A DNA stretch of 16,774 nt from Fidelibacterota bacterium UBA6531 (GCA_002436185.1 DJKX01000038.1:1-16774); one strand, 5' to 3'; positions 1-8,340 are shown, counted from the stretch's first letter. Numbers and translations are program-made. The notes: a model not told the origin generated them from the sequence alone.

Positions 1-918
1 TAAATTTTGGTCACTCAAAGATGCAGCATAAAAAACATAATGGCGAGCTGTTTCAAACTGCACCGCCATATCGGCTATTTTTAACTTAACTGCCTGAAAT
101 TTCCCGATGGGGCGACCAAACTGTTTCCGCGTTTTAGCGTATTCAACTGCTTCTTCAAAAGCCGCTTCTGCCACACCGATTGCCAAAGCACCTGTCATGA
201 TTCGGATTTCTGCCAATATTTCCTTCATGCTTTCCGTTCCGCCGCCGATTTCTCCCAGTAAATAATTTTTCGGTAATTTTACTTCATCAAATGCAACTTC
301 ACTTGTAACCGAACCCCGAACGCCCAATTTTTCGATTGACTTTCCGATGTGGACGCCATCCAAATGTGTCGGTAAGAAAAAGACGGATAATTTTTCATGA
401 TTGTCGGTTTTTGCAAATACGGTAAAAAAGTCTGCAACCGGGGCCGAGGTCACCCATGTCTTTTGTCCGCTTAAAAGAAAATGATTATCCAACACTTTAG
501 CTTTTGTGCGAATACCGAACAGGTCGCTTCCCGCATCCGGTTCCGTCATGCATATCCCGCCGATTTTTTCGCCTTTCAATGCTTGCTTGAAATAGCCTTT
601 CACTTCGTCATCGCCAAATTTATAAAGAAAGAATGTTGACATGAGTGATTGCATGGTACATGCCGCCGCCAAAGAAAGAGATCCTTTTGCCAATTCAATC
701 ACCGCCAAACAATAGGACACAACATCCAGTTCCGTACCGCCGGCATTTTTGGGATATCGCATACCAAAAAATCCCAAATCGCCTACTTTCTTGAATAGTT
801 CCATGGGAAATTCTTTATTGACATCAATGGCTTCTGCTTGAGGTTTTACTTCCTTATCTGAAAAATCCCGAAAGGTTTTCTGAATCAATTCTTGGGTATC
901 GTTCAATTGGAAATCCAT
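1..918 (-). CDS. Acyl-CoA dehydrogenase, C-terminus cut by window edge
   Basis: Flavin-dependent alpha,beta-dehydrogenation of an acyl-CoA, passing electrons to ETF. I translated the 306 codons present; the frame is open to base 1, so the gene runs off the left edge. Family marks seen are CMTEPDAGSDL (about residues 137-147, FAD/substrate loop), WVTSA (about 174-178) and the second signature RKQFGRPIGKFQAVK (about 265-279). The catalytic Glu, usually near residue 370, lies outside the window, so activity cannot be judged. The start is ATG at 918 with GGAGA about 8 bases upstream, one base after the stop of the 161-aa gene, so it is co-transcribed with the Hyu genes. The family is certain. The substrate (short-chain, branched, glutaryl or aryl acyl-CoA) is not readable, although the neighbouring dehydrogenase/hydratase fusion suggests a beta-oxidation-like partner. 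Confidence 0.93.
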   Translation of the reverse strand, partial: MDFQLNDTQELIQKTFRDFSDKEVKPQAEAIDVNKEFPMELFKKVGDLGFFGMRYPKNAGGTELDVVSYCLAVIELAKGSLSLAAACTMQSLMSTFFLYKFGDDEVKGYFKQALKGEKIGGICMTEPDAGSDLFGIRTKAKVLDNHFLLSGQKTWVTSAPVADFFTVFAKTDNHEKLSVFFLPTHLDGVHIGKSIEKLGVRGSVTSEVAFDEVKLPKNYLLGEIGGGTESMKEILAEIRIMTGALAIGVAEAAFEEAVEYAKTRKQFGRPIGKFQAVKLKIADMAVQFETARHYVFYAASLSDQNL

Positions 919-919
919 T

Positions 920-1405
920 TTATTTCTCCGTAAATAACCGAGTGCAATTCTCATCACCGGAGGGAAGGGAACTCAATGTTTCAACACTTACATTTGTATT
1001 CAATTCTTCATTAATATCTTTCAGAATGGTTTGAATCCAGCAATCGCAACCTGGCTGGTCTTCTTTTAATGCATCGTATTTTTTATGCCAATCGAACCAC
1101 GGACAGGCAGAATGTACCAATCGAACATTTCCATCATTTTCTACGGCCATGTCAGCAGATTCGCCCATGGCAAGGGAACTATTCACAATCATTTCTGCAA
1201 TTTGGGGAGCCACCAGTTTATCTCTGTCGATTTTTTTCAATAATGCCTTCGCCGTATCCCGGCCGACAATTTCCCAATATTTCATTACAGCATCCATGGG
1301 ATTTACATCCGGGAACATCTTGATAAACGCTTCCCGCCACTCAAAATGGGAAGCCCGGGTGATTTTACATAACACATCAAATTTTTGTTTTGTTGTAAAA
1401 CTCAT
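920..1405 (-). CDS. Small Cys/His-rich protein, ATC-hydrolase-like, probable partner of HyuAB
   Basis: A 161-aa protein with helical N- and C-terminal parts. The distinctive part is residues 98-123: His98, the motif CPWFDWH (Cys101, His107), then GCDCW (Cys120, Cys122), with a further Cys154. This resembles the L-2-amino-thiazoline-4-carboxylate hydrolase-like family in pattern, from memory only. It is also near the size of the small zinc-binding third subunits of acetone and acetophenone carboxylases, though I see no clear homology to those. Its ATG overlaps the stop of hyuB by ATGA, so it is translationally coupled to it, which fits a subunit made in fixed ratio. A metal site (Cys101/His107/Cys120/Cys122) is inferred, not shown. 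It could instead be a separate hydrolase. Confidence 0.8.
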   Translation of the reverse strand: MSFTTKQKFDVLCKITRASHFEWREAFIKMFPDVNPMDAVMKYWEIVGRDTAKALLKKIDRDKLVAPQIAEMIVNSSLAMGESADMAVENDGNVRLVHSACPWFDWHKKYDALKEDQPGCDCWIQTILKDINEELNTNVSVETLSSLPSGDENCTRLFTEK

Positions 1406-3090
1406 GATTTTTCCTTCATTTCAATACCATAAACATTGGTTGCCTGACTTTCAGAAACAACTTCATTTTTTACATCTTTTAACACAGATATTTTATTTCT
1501 GTTTTCCGGGTTTCCGTATCCACCGCCCCCACCAGCAATTTGATGATAAAGTGTGCCGGTTGGAATACCTTCTATCATATCTTTGCTCATAGGGATTTTT
1601 TCAGTACCATCGGGTAAGGTCAAGGAAATTTTATTAAGGACAGATGTTTTTCCACCGAACAAACCGTAGGGCGTTTTTACATTTCCGTCGCCGAATACAA
1701 CCATAGTTGTATCATCTCCACCTAATTTGATTTTCGTTTCCACACCCAGTCCACCACGCCATTGTCCTGGGCCACCGGAATCCTGCAAATATTCATGATA
1801 TAAAAGCGCGTGTGGTGTTTGTTGCTCAAACATTTCGTAATCTTGGTCCAGGATTCCACCGGATGCATCAATCATACCTATATGGTCATAACCATCAGAA
1901 TTTTTTAATGCTCCGGAACCGCCTTTTAATCCAAGGAAGCAGATATCTACATATTTTTCATTTGTTTTGGGATGGTTTCCTGTAAATAGTGAACAGAGCA
2001 AATGATTCCAACCCGCAGTAATTTTTTCGGGAATGGCAGTGCTCAATGCTTTGGCGATGGAATCAGCAACTTGGGGACATAAATGATTGCCGAAAGTGGT
2101 TGCGGCTGGATAGGATGCATTCAAAATAATGCCTTCCGGAACAATATAAGTCAGCGGTTTTATCATGCCTTCATTATGGGGAATATTAGGATTGACCATT
2201 TGTAAAAAAGATAAGGTAATGGCTGAACATGTTGATGTATAAGTTCCGTTGACGAACCCTTTGGTTTGTTCAGATGATTCGGAAAAATCAAATGTAATCG
2301 CTTCGTCTTCTACCGTGACTTTTGCCCTAACCGTAAATTCTGTTCCGGGATGTTTCCCGTCATAAAAAACCATGCTGTCTCCATGATATACGCCATTGGG
2401 AATGGCAGCTATTTCGCTGCGCATCATGGTTTCTGTGGCGCTGAATAATTCTTGTTTATGGGCTTCATATGTTTCGATTCCATATTTTCCAACCAGGGAT
2501 TGCAGTCGTCGCTCGCCCAGTGTACACGCACCGATTTGTGCTTTAATATCTTCCTGTACCATGGTGAGTCGAATATTGGCAAAAATGAGATTCCATACAT
2601 CTTCACGAAGCTTCCCTTTTTCATAGAGTTTTACCGCAGGAATACGAATCGCTTCCTGCCAAACTTCTGTGGCATTGGGGTTGTACCCCCCCTGAACCGC
2701 ACCGCCAATATCTGCCTGATGTCCTTTTGCCGCAGCCCACCCGATGAGAGTGTTATCGTGGAAAATGGGTTTGAAAATTGCTACATCATTATTTTGGTTG
2801 CCCATGGAAAAAACATCATTATGAATAATCACATCACCAGGAGAAATATTTTCTCCATATTGATCTAATATCACACGGCAAACGGGTCCGAGAGAAAATG
2901 AGAGTATGGGTAAATTTTCTGTTTGTTCCAGCATATTCCCTTTAGCGTCATAGAGACCGGTGACAAAATCTTTTGCTTCGCATAGAATGGGCGAACGGGT
3001 AGTTTTAGTCAAGGAAATACTCATTTCATCCGTAATGGATTTGAACGCTCGCTGAAAAATCGAAAGTAATATTTTGTCTATTTTAATCAT
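1402..3090 (-). CDS. hyuB: HyuB-type subunit, hydantoinase B/oxoprolinase/acetone carboxylase superfamily
   Basis: A 562-aa protein of normal length for HyuB. Members pair with HyuA to hydrolyse cyclic amides with ATP (hydantoins, 5-oxoproline) or to carboxylate ketones through an enol phosphate (acetone, acetophenone). Visible motifs are HND (90-92), NND (100-102), GHQADIGG (123-130), the DSGGPGQWRGGLG stretch near residue 440 and the C-terminal GGGGGYGNP. The second metal-site motif, usually GGTHLxD in hydantoinases and oxoprolinases, here reads MGNQNND (96-102), so the His is replaced by Gln99. That suggests a distinct subgroup. The start lies one base after the hyuA stop (TAA-A-ATG), with a weak AGAAA-type ribosome site, so translation probably depends on coupling. 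The sequence alone does not separate carboxylase from amidohydrolase. Confidence 0.9.
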   Translation of the reverse strand: MIKIDKILLSIFQRAFKSITDEMSISLTKTTRSPILCEAKDFVTGLYDAKGNMLEQTENLPILSFSLGPVCRVILDQYGENISPGDVIIHNDVFSMGNQNNDVAIFKPIFHDNTLIGWAAAKGHQADIGGAVQGGYNPNATEVWQEAIRIPAVKLYEKGKLREDVWNLIFANIRLTMVQEDIKAQIGACTLGERRLQSLVGKYGIETYEAHKQELFSATETMMRSEIAAIPNGVYHGDSMVFYDGKHPGTEFTVRAKVTVEDEAITFDFSESSEQTKGFVNGTYTSTCSAITLSFLQMVNPNIPHNEGMIKPLTYIVPEGIILNASYPAATTFGNHLCPQVADSIAKALSTAIPEKITAGWNHLLCSLFTGNHPKTNEKYVDICFLGLKGGSGALKNSDGYDHIGMIDASGGILDQDYEMFEQQTPHALLYHEYLQDSGGPGQWRGGLGVETKIKLGGDDTTMVVFGDGNVKTPYGLFGGKTSVLNKISLTLPDGTEKIPMSKDMIEGIPTGTLYHQIAGGGGGYGNPENRNKISVLKDVKNEVVSESQATNVYGIEMKEKS

Positions 3091-3091
3091 T

Positions 3092-5215
3092 TTAATTCAA
3101 TTTTTCTTTATGCAAATTAAAACCATTGGGATATTTTTCCCTATTAAACACAATGAAAGAACCACTGATTCCGGTATGACAATCGTACGTATTTCCAAGA
3201 AAAATAGTGGTATTAACTTGCTCAATTATAGCCGGACCTTTAATCGTATATTTCCCCGTCAATTTATCACCATCAAATACAGGGATTTCCTGAACTTTTT
3301 CGGACTCGGGAATGTAGGCATCCCGTTTACTTTTTAAAGCAAATTCCGGATTTAGAATCGGTTCCGAATTATCTATTTTCGCAAAAGAATTTGGTTTTTC
3401 CGTCACGCCAATTGCCCGTAACCGAACATTAATCATTTCCAACTCCGTACCTTCGTCTTTTAACGAATATCCAAACTGCCGATTATGTTCTTTATGAAAT
3501 ACTTTTTTAATTTCATTAAAATTCAAGGATAAAACATCATTCATTTCAACTTGCAAAGGTACTTCGTGATATTGCCCCACATATCGTAAATCCAATGTTG
3601 GGATCAAATTTATGTTCTCCTGTTCAATTCCTTCTTTTGACAATGTTTGGATACTTTCTTTTGTCATTTCATCATATAATTTGAGAAAATAGTCCTTATT
3701 TATTTCGGAAAATCGGGTGATGTATGACCGGACATAATCGTGTTTCAAGTCGCCAAGGAGCATACCCGTTGCACAGAAAATGGGCGCCACATTGGGCACA
3801 ACAAACATGGAAATTTCCAATTCTCGACAAATTTCTCCCGCATGAATGGAGCCTGCGCCACCGGCGACAATCATTAAGAATTCCCGGGGGTCATATCCTC
3901 GTTCAACAGACACTTGCCGAACGCCCTGCGCCATATTCATATTGATAACGCGATACATTCCCGCAGCTGTTTCTGTAACGGAAAGCCCAAGAGGAGTTGC
4001 TAGTTTTTTCTCCAAAACTTCTTCAGCTTTTTTCTTATTGAGTTTATATTTCCCGCCGGCGAAATAATTGGGGTCAAGATAACCTAAAACCAAATCAGCA
4101 TCTGTGCATGCCGGCACTTCGCCATCCTGGCCATAACAAACAGGTCCCGGTAGCGAACCGGCACTTTGAGGTCCCATTTGTAATAATCCGCCGCTATCTA
4201 CCCAGCCCATACTTCCGCCCCCGGCACCAATGGTAATAATATCGAGAGAAGGTAAGGCAATGCGATAGCGATTAATATCTCCGTCAGTGCTTGTAACGCA
4301 TTGCCCATCCACTACCATGCTGGCATCAAAACTTGTCCCGCCCATATCCATGGTAATACAGTTATCAAAGCCGAGCAATTCTGCATAAAACGTCCCGGCG
4401 ATGGGTGCAGCAGCAGGTCCTGATAATACAGTAACTGCAGGAATTTTTCGCACAACTTCCGGAGAAACGACACCGCCATTGGACTGCATAATGGAAAAGC
4501 CACCCTTAAAATTCAGAGTATCTAACTTCCCCAGTAATGATGCGATATATTTATCTACCACCACACCAATATACGCATTCACAACAGTCGTGCTCACCCG
4601 CTCATAGAATCGAATCGATGGTAATACTTCGTAAGATGCCGTAATATAAACGTTTGTTAGTTGATTTTGTAAATATTCTGTGACTTTTTTTTCATGGGTA
4701 TCGTTCAGATAGGAATTCATAAAACAAACAGCCACGGATTCCACATTTTCAGACTTTAATTTCTCAACGATCTCATCCAGTTCTGATTCATTTATCGGTG
4801 TTACTACATTGCCATCAGCATCTATCCGCTCATCCATTGTTATGCGCAAATAGCGGGGAACAAGAGGAGTTACATTCTGGTAATGATTGTTATATTGTTC
4901 TTCACGGATTCCCCTCCGCATTTCTAGGGCATCACGCAATCCTTTTGTTGTGATTAATGCTGTTTTAGCACCCTGCAGCGTGAGTAGAGTATTTGTGGCA
5001 ACGGTTGTTCCATGTACAATTGTATCAATACTCTGTATGAATTTGTTTTCATCAATAGATAGTTTTTCGGCTAACTCCTTAATTCCAGTTATAAATCCGA
5101 TGGATGAATCTTCCGGGGTGGATAGGGTTTTGTGCATGACAGATTCACCTGTATCGGATACCAGAAAAAAATCTGTAAACGTACCGCCAATGTCAACGCC
5201 GAGTTTGTATTTCAT
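3092..5215 (-). CDS. hyuA: HyuA-type ATPase subunit, hydantoinase A/acetone carboxylase superfamily
   Basis: A 707-aa protein, full length for HyuA. It carries the ASKHA/sugar-kinase-like fold: phosphate-1 motif VDIGGTFTD (7-15), HGTTVATNTLL (near 69-79), MQSNGG and SGPAAAP (near 244-270), and the second phosphate motif MDMGGTSFDAS (near 290-300). All look intact, so ATP binding is expected. The family phosphorylates a carbonyl or amide oxygen of the substrate so that HyuB can hydrolyse or carboxylate it. The start is ATG at 5215 with a good AAGGTGAT site 6 bases upstream, 21 bases after the dehydrogenase/hydratase fusion. Given the aromatic-type genes next door, an acetophenone-carboxylase-like role is attractive but inferred. 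The four-to-five-subunit Apc layout is not reproduced. Confidence 0.92.
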   Translation of the reverse strand: MKYKLGVDIGGTFTDFFLVSDTGESVMHKTLSTPEDSSIGFITGIKELAEKLSIDENKFIQSIDTIVHGTTVATNTLLTLQGAKTALITTKGLRDALEMRRGIREEQYNNHYQNVTPLVPRYLRITMDERIDADGNVVTPINESELDEIVEKLKSENVESVAVCFMNSYLNDTHEKKVTEYLQNQLTNVYITASYEVLPSIRFYERVSTTVVNAYIGVVVDKYIASLLGKLDTLNFKGGFSIMQSNGGVVSPEVVRKIPAVTVLSGPAAAPIAGTFYAELLGFDNCITMDMGGTSFDASMVVDGQCVTSTDGDINRYRIALPSLDIITIGAGGGSMGWVDSGGLLQMGPQSAGSLPGPVCYGQDGEVPACTDADLVLGYLDPNYFAGGKYKLNKKKAEEVLEKKLATPLGLSVTETAAGMYRVINMNMAQGVRQVSVERGYDPREFLMIVAGGAGSIHAGEICRELEISMFVVPNVAPIFCATGMLLGDLKHDYVRSYITRFSEINKDYFLKLYDEMTKESIQTLSKEGIEQENINLIPTLDLRYVGQYHEVPLQVEMNDVLSLNFNEIKKVFHKEHNRQFGYSLKDEGTELEMINVRLRAIGVTEKPNSFAKIDNSEPILNPEFALKSKRDAYIPESEKVQEIPVFDGDKLTGKYTIKGPAIIEQVNTTIFLGNTYDCHTGISGSFIVFNREKYPNGFNLHKEKLN

Positions 5216-5236
5216 TTTCGAATCACCTTATCAACT

Positions 5237-7255
5237 TCATCGATGCACAAACTCTGCTTTTACTTTCGGACCATTTTCCAAAAAGTTTTTCAATCCGATT
5301 TTCATATCATCTGTTTTCATGCATTCGCCAAACTGCCTTGCTTCAAAATCCAATCCGTCTTCTAAATTCATTACGGCTCCTTCATAAATGGTGCGAGTCA
5401 AAATAGCATCTATGGATTTACTCAAATGCTTTAATTCCACTTCCTGTGGAGTTTCACCATCATTATAAGCATCTGTAATCATGGGTTTGGCATGGAGTTC
5501 ATCGGAAGCAAGTTGCTTCACGCAGGATACTCCTTCGGAAATAAGGTCGCCTTCCACTAATTTATCCACCAGTCCGATGTCATGGGCTTCATGTGCGGAG
5601 ACAGGACGACCAGTTCGAAGAATTTCATCGGCGGTTTTGAGTCCTACAAGTCGCGGCAGGCGCTGGGTGCCCCCGGCACCAGGAATAAAGCCCAGATTCA
5701 CTTCCGGCTGACAGGCTAAAATGGGTAATCCTTTTTTAGCAATTCTCATGGTACAGGACATGGCTAGTTCATTCCCGCCGCCAAAGGCAAAACCGTTCAT
5801 AGCGCAAACAATGGGTTTTTTCATGTTCTGAATCCGACTGAAAACTACCTGAAAGCTACGAGCATTTTCATAGCCTTCTTCTGGTGTTTTTAATGATGCT
5901 AACATATTGATATCGGCCCCGGACACAAATGCTTTTACGCCAAATCCCGTAATTACAGACCCCAGAATGGAATCGTCATTTTCAGCATCAATCAGCCCGG
6001 TTTCTAATTCGGCAATAACACCGAGATTCAATGCATTCAATACCTTTGGGCGACGAATGGTAAAAACGGCGACTCCATCCTGAACTGTTTTAACAATGTT
6101 GGAAATGTCCCATTTTCCTTTTTGCCGGGCATTTTTTAACGATTTAGGAAATGGAAATTCTTTATGCTCTCCACAAAAATCTTCTACAATTTGGCATACC
6201 GAATCAAGTCCCATTTTGTTCATCAAAGCAAAGGGAGCTTTCATAACTAAGGCCACTTCGCAAGCCATATTCACGTCACTCACATTGGAAATGTCAATAT
6301 CAATTATATAGGATGATAATGCAAAATAAGCACCCAAAAATTGTTTTTCTAATACGGGCAATTTCTCCGGTGAGACTTCCACCTTTTCACCCCGTTTTGC
6401 AATGTCCCAAGACGTGTTATTTCCCACTGCATTCCGCAATAGTTTCGGCGATTTGAACCACGGTATTAATTCATGGTTCATTTCATCCAAACCATGATTG
6501 GTGATGGGGTTTCCACCTGTTAAGGTAAGAGCCGTGAAAGGGCCCACACCCAACCCAAGAGATTTTTGTGCAACAGCATCAATTTCTTTCACCGTACCAT
6601 AGCCTTTTTCAAGACATAAAATTGCTGTTTGACACAATCCTTCAAAAATAGGGTCCACTGCATAACCGTACGAACTTTTTACTTTGATAGGGACTTTGCC
6701 GATGGATTCATACAAACCCATGAGCGACTGCGTGACGGACACATCTGTTTCTTCTCCGGGGATAATCTCCACAACAGGATTTCGTTCTGCTGGAAAAAAA
6801 TAATGTGTGACCAAACAACGTGATTTATTTTGAATATTTTGGAAAATCACTTCCGGACGCATGTGAGAAGAATTGGATAAAAACAAACAATCATCATCAC
6901 AGATGTCTTCCACCTGATTAAAAATAATATTCTTTATTTTTTCATCTTCCGTGGCAGCTTCCAATACAATGTTTGAATCGGCAATATTTTGGTAATCTGT
7001 TGTATAGGAAATACTGTTTTTCATGGCATCAGCCATGACCGGTTTGAAAGCTTTCGATTCAACTCCCTTTTGGACTTTTTTTTCGATTTTGATTTTTGCA
7101 TTTGAGAGAGCTTCTTCGGAAATATCCACCAAAACCAATTCAACATTGTGTTTTGAAAAAACTTTTGAAAAATGCAGACAAATATCCGGACCGATTTGTC
7201 CGGCACCAATGATGGATAGTTTTGAGATGGAGAGATTTTTGTAAATGTAACTCAT
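5237..7255 (-). CDS. Bifunctional 3-hydroxyacyl-CoA dehydrogenase / enoyl-CoA hydratase (dehydrogenase domain first)
   Basis: 672 aa. Residues 11-380 form a 3-hydroxyacyl-CoA dehydrogenase: Rossmann loop GAGQIG (17-22), LSNSS (126-130), His151 and Glu163 in HYFFPAERNPVVEII. Residues 385-670 form a crotonase: SGADI (445-449) and FGGGNELAM (491-499) give the oxyanion hole, with Glu496 and Glu518 (QPEVNLGFIPGAGG) as the acid/base pair, so the hydratase looks active. The domain order is the reverse of FadB but is known for fusions such as the archaeal crotonyl-CoA hydratase/3-hydroxybutyryl-CoA dehydrogenase. Oddity: the usual PGFxxNR motif reads YGYAVDP, putting Asp201 exactly 50 residues after His151 where the catalytic-site Asn normally lies. 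Oxidation of a hydroxyacyl-CoA made by the hydratase is the likely job. The ribosome site is weak (GGAA about 13 bases upstream). Confidence 0.93.
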   Translation of the reverse strand: MSYIYKNLSISKLSIIGAGQIGPDICLHFSKVFSKHNVELVLVDISEEALSNAKIKIEKKVQKGVESKAFKPVMADAMKNSISYTTDYQNIADSNIVLEAATEDEKIKNIIFNQVEDICDDDCLFLSNSSHMRPEVIFQNIQNKSRCLVTHYFFPAERNPVVEIIPGEETDVSVTQSLMGLYESIGKVPIKVKSSYGYAVDPIFEGLCQTAILCLEKGYGTVKEIDAVAQKSLGLGVGPFTALTLTGGNPITNHGLDEMNHELIPWFKSPKLLRNAVGNNTSWDIAKRGEKVEVSPEKLPVLEKQFLGAYFALSSYIIDIDISNVSDVNMACEVALVMKAPFALMNKMGLDSVCQIVEDFCGEHKEFPFPKSLKNARQKGKWDISNIVKTVQDGVAVFTIRRPKVLNALNLGVIAELETGLIDAENDDSILGSVITGFGVKAFVSGADINMLASLKTPEEGYENARSFQVVFSRIQNMKKPIVCAMNGFAFGGGNELAMSCTMRIAKKGLPILACQPEVNLGFIPGAGGTQRLPRLVGLKTADEILRTGRPVSAHEAHDIGLVDKLVEGDLISEGVSCVKQLASDELHAKPMITDAYNDGETPQEVELKHLSKSIDAILTRTIYEGAVMNLEDGLDFEARQFGECMKTDDMKIGLKNFLENGPKVKAEFVHR

Positions 7256-7411
7256 GAAATAATACGTTTCCAGTTTTACTATCTTTTGGCTATATCCTTG
7301 ATCATGAATGTAATAAGAATTATAAGTCTATAATACGATATTAAGATAATGTAGGCTGAATAAATAAATTATGTATTGTTTTGATACAAATGCAATAGAA
7401 TAATTCGCATG
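7256..7411 (-). promoter_or_regulatory. Intergenic region, probable promoter of the second gene group
   Basis: 156 bases of very AT-rich non-coding sequence between the HAD gene and the dehydrogenase/hydratase fusion, the widest gap inside the cluster. On the minus strand there is a TATAAT-like hexamer at about 7318-7323, but no convincing -35 at the right distance. The 10-mer ATCGTATTAT (minus strand, 7330-7339) also occurs in the leader of the ppsA operon (16612-16621). No terminator hairpin follows the HAD gene, so read-through from operon 1 is also possible. Confidence 0.35.
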
Positions 7412-8089
7412 TTAACTATTTGCAAGTGAACAATATGTTAAAAGGTGTATGATGGATGTAATTTCATAATCAGCCTCAGTAATAGAGTTTTTTGTTTGCG
7501 CATTTTCACCACCAACCAGATAACATGAAAAAATTCCAGCCTTGCGAGCTGCTTCAATATCATTATAGGAGTCGCCTACAAAAACAATCTTCTTTGTATT
7601 TTCATTCAACTTTTCTATTGCAGAATTCAATCCTTCAGGATCCGGTTTTAGGCGGGTAACATCATTACGTGTAATAATAACATCAAATATTTTTGATAGT
7701 TTGAATTTATCTAAGGCTTTTGAGATAGCTCTTTCCCCAATATTTGTCACCAAACCCAATTTAAAACTATCCTCTTTTAATTCATTTAATACTTCCATAG
7801 TATGAGGATGCAATTGCCATCTGGTTAAGGCATCAGAATCATAAGAGTCAAAAATGGAAGAAACAATGCTCAAAATCTTTGATGATTGTATATCATTTGC
7901 GCATGGATCCAATTCTACAGATTTATTAAAAATATGAGTATAACTTGGATTTATTCCAAATAAGTTTGAAGGGTAACCCGCGTTTTCAAGAGTTGAAATC
8001 ACCTCATAAATTGCCTCGTCCAATTTCCATTGGAAATCCACGAGTGTGCCTTCGAAATCAAATAAGACTGTATTAATTTTGCGCTTCAT
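7412..8089 (-). CDS. HAD-superfamily hydrolase (phosphatase-like)
   Basis: A 225-aa protein with the HAD fold and an alpha-helical cap (about 18-90). Motif I is DFEGT (11-15): Asp11 is the nucleophile, but the usual second Asp, the general acid of phosphatases, is Glu13. Motif II is Thr115 (VTNIG), motif III Lys148 (RLKPDP) and motif IV GDSYND (Asp173, Asp177). All but the acid are standard, so phosphoryl transfer is likely, perhaps with altered rate or specificity. In the Thauera phenol pathway one phenylphosphate carboxylase subunit is a smaller HAD protein. By position this gene could play that part or clear off-pathway aryl phosphate, but that is inference. The start was chosen because MKRKINTVLFDFEGT is the normal family start; the ribosome site is poor. 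It lies 62 bases after the 62-aa gene. Confidence 0.88.
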   Translation of the reverse strand: MKRKINTVLFDFEGTLVDFQWKLDEAIYEVISTLENAGYPSNLFGINPSYTHIFNKSVELDPCANDIQSSKILSIVSSIFDSYDSDALTRWQLHPHTMEVLNELKEDSFKLGLVTNIGERAISKALDKFKLSKIFDVIITRNDVTRLKPDPEGLNSAIEKLNENTKKIVFVGDSYNDIEAARKAGIFSCYLVGGENAQTKNSITEADYEITSIIHLLTYCSLANS

Positions 8090-8151
8090 CAGAGTTTATC
8101 ACATTTGAATGAGGAAAAGAAATAATCAAAAAATCTACCAACAATGTTTAC

Positions 8152-8340
8152 TTACTTTTTAATCTCCAAATCAAGAATATCTGAAACATTTATTTCCAGC
8201 ATTTTTATACTTGCCAAAATGCGGGCTGTATTTTTCTGAAGTGCAGGAAATAATTCAGTTTTTTCCTTTAATAATTCTGCAGTCTTTTTCAGATCTTTTA
8301 TTTCTTGGCCAATTTCAGACAGGTTTATTTTTTGACTCAT
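8152..8340 (-). CDS. Small helical (coiled-coil-like) hypothetical protein
   Basis: 62 aa, not recognised. The sequence is rich in Lys, Glu, Leu and Ile with heptad-like spacing (IGQEIKDLKKTAELLKEKTE), has no Cys and no membrane segment, and is predicted by eye to be one or two amphipathic helices. Its ATG overlaps the stop of the CoA-ligase gene by ATGA, so it is translationally coupled and very probably real. Small partner proteins occur in several aromatic (de)carboxylase systems (for example the 10-kDa gamma subunit of phenylphosphate carboxylase), but I see no sequence match to claim that. Its coupling to the ligase rather than to ubiD argues more for a ligase-associated or HAD-associated protein. 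Confidence 0.7.
   Translation of the reverse strand: MSQKINLSEIGQEIKDLKKTAELLKEKTELFPALQKNTARILASIKMLEINVSDILDLEIKK

Noticed and set aside
1149..1592. 147-codon plus-strand frame spanning the hyuB/161-aa junction
   Set aside because: Lies opposite two well-supported coupled genes and shows no recognisable domain.
920..5215. Firm call as acetone carboxylase (acxABC)
   Set aside because: The small protein does not visibly match AcxC, and HyuA/HyuB motifs alone do not separate acetone carboxylase from hydantoinase, oxoprolinase or acetophenone carboxylase.
5237..7255. Interpretation as a FadB/FadJ-type multifunctional protein
   Set aside because: FadB has the crotonase domain first; here the dehydrogenase is first and the overall length is shorter.
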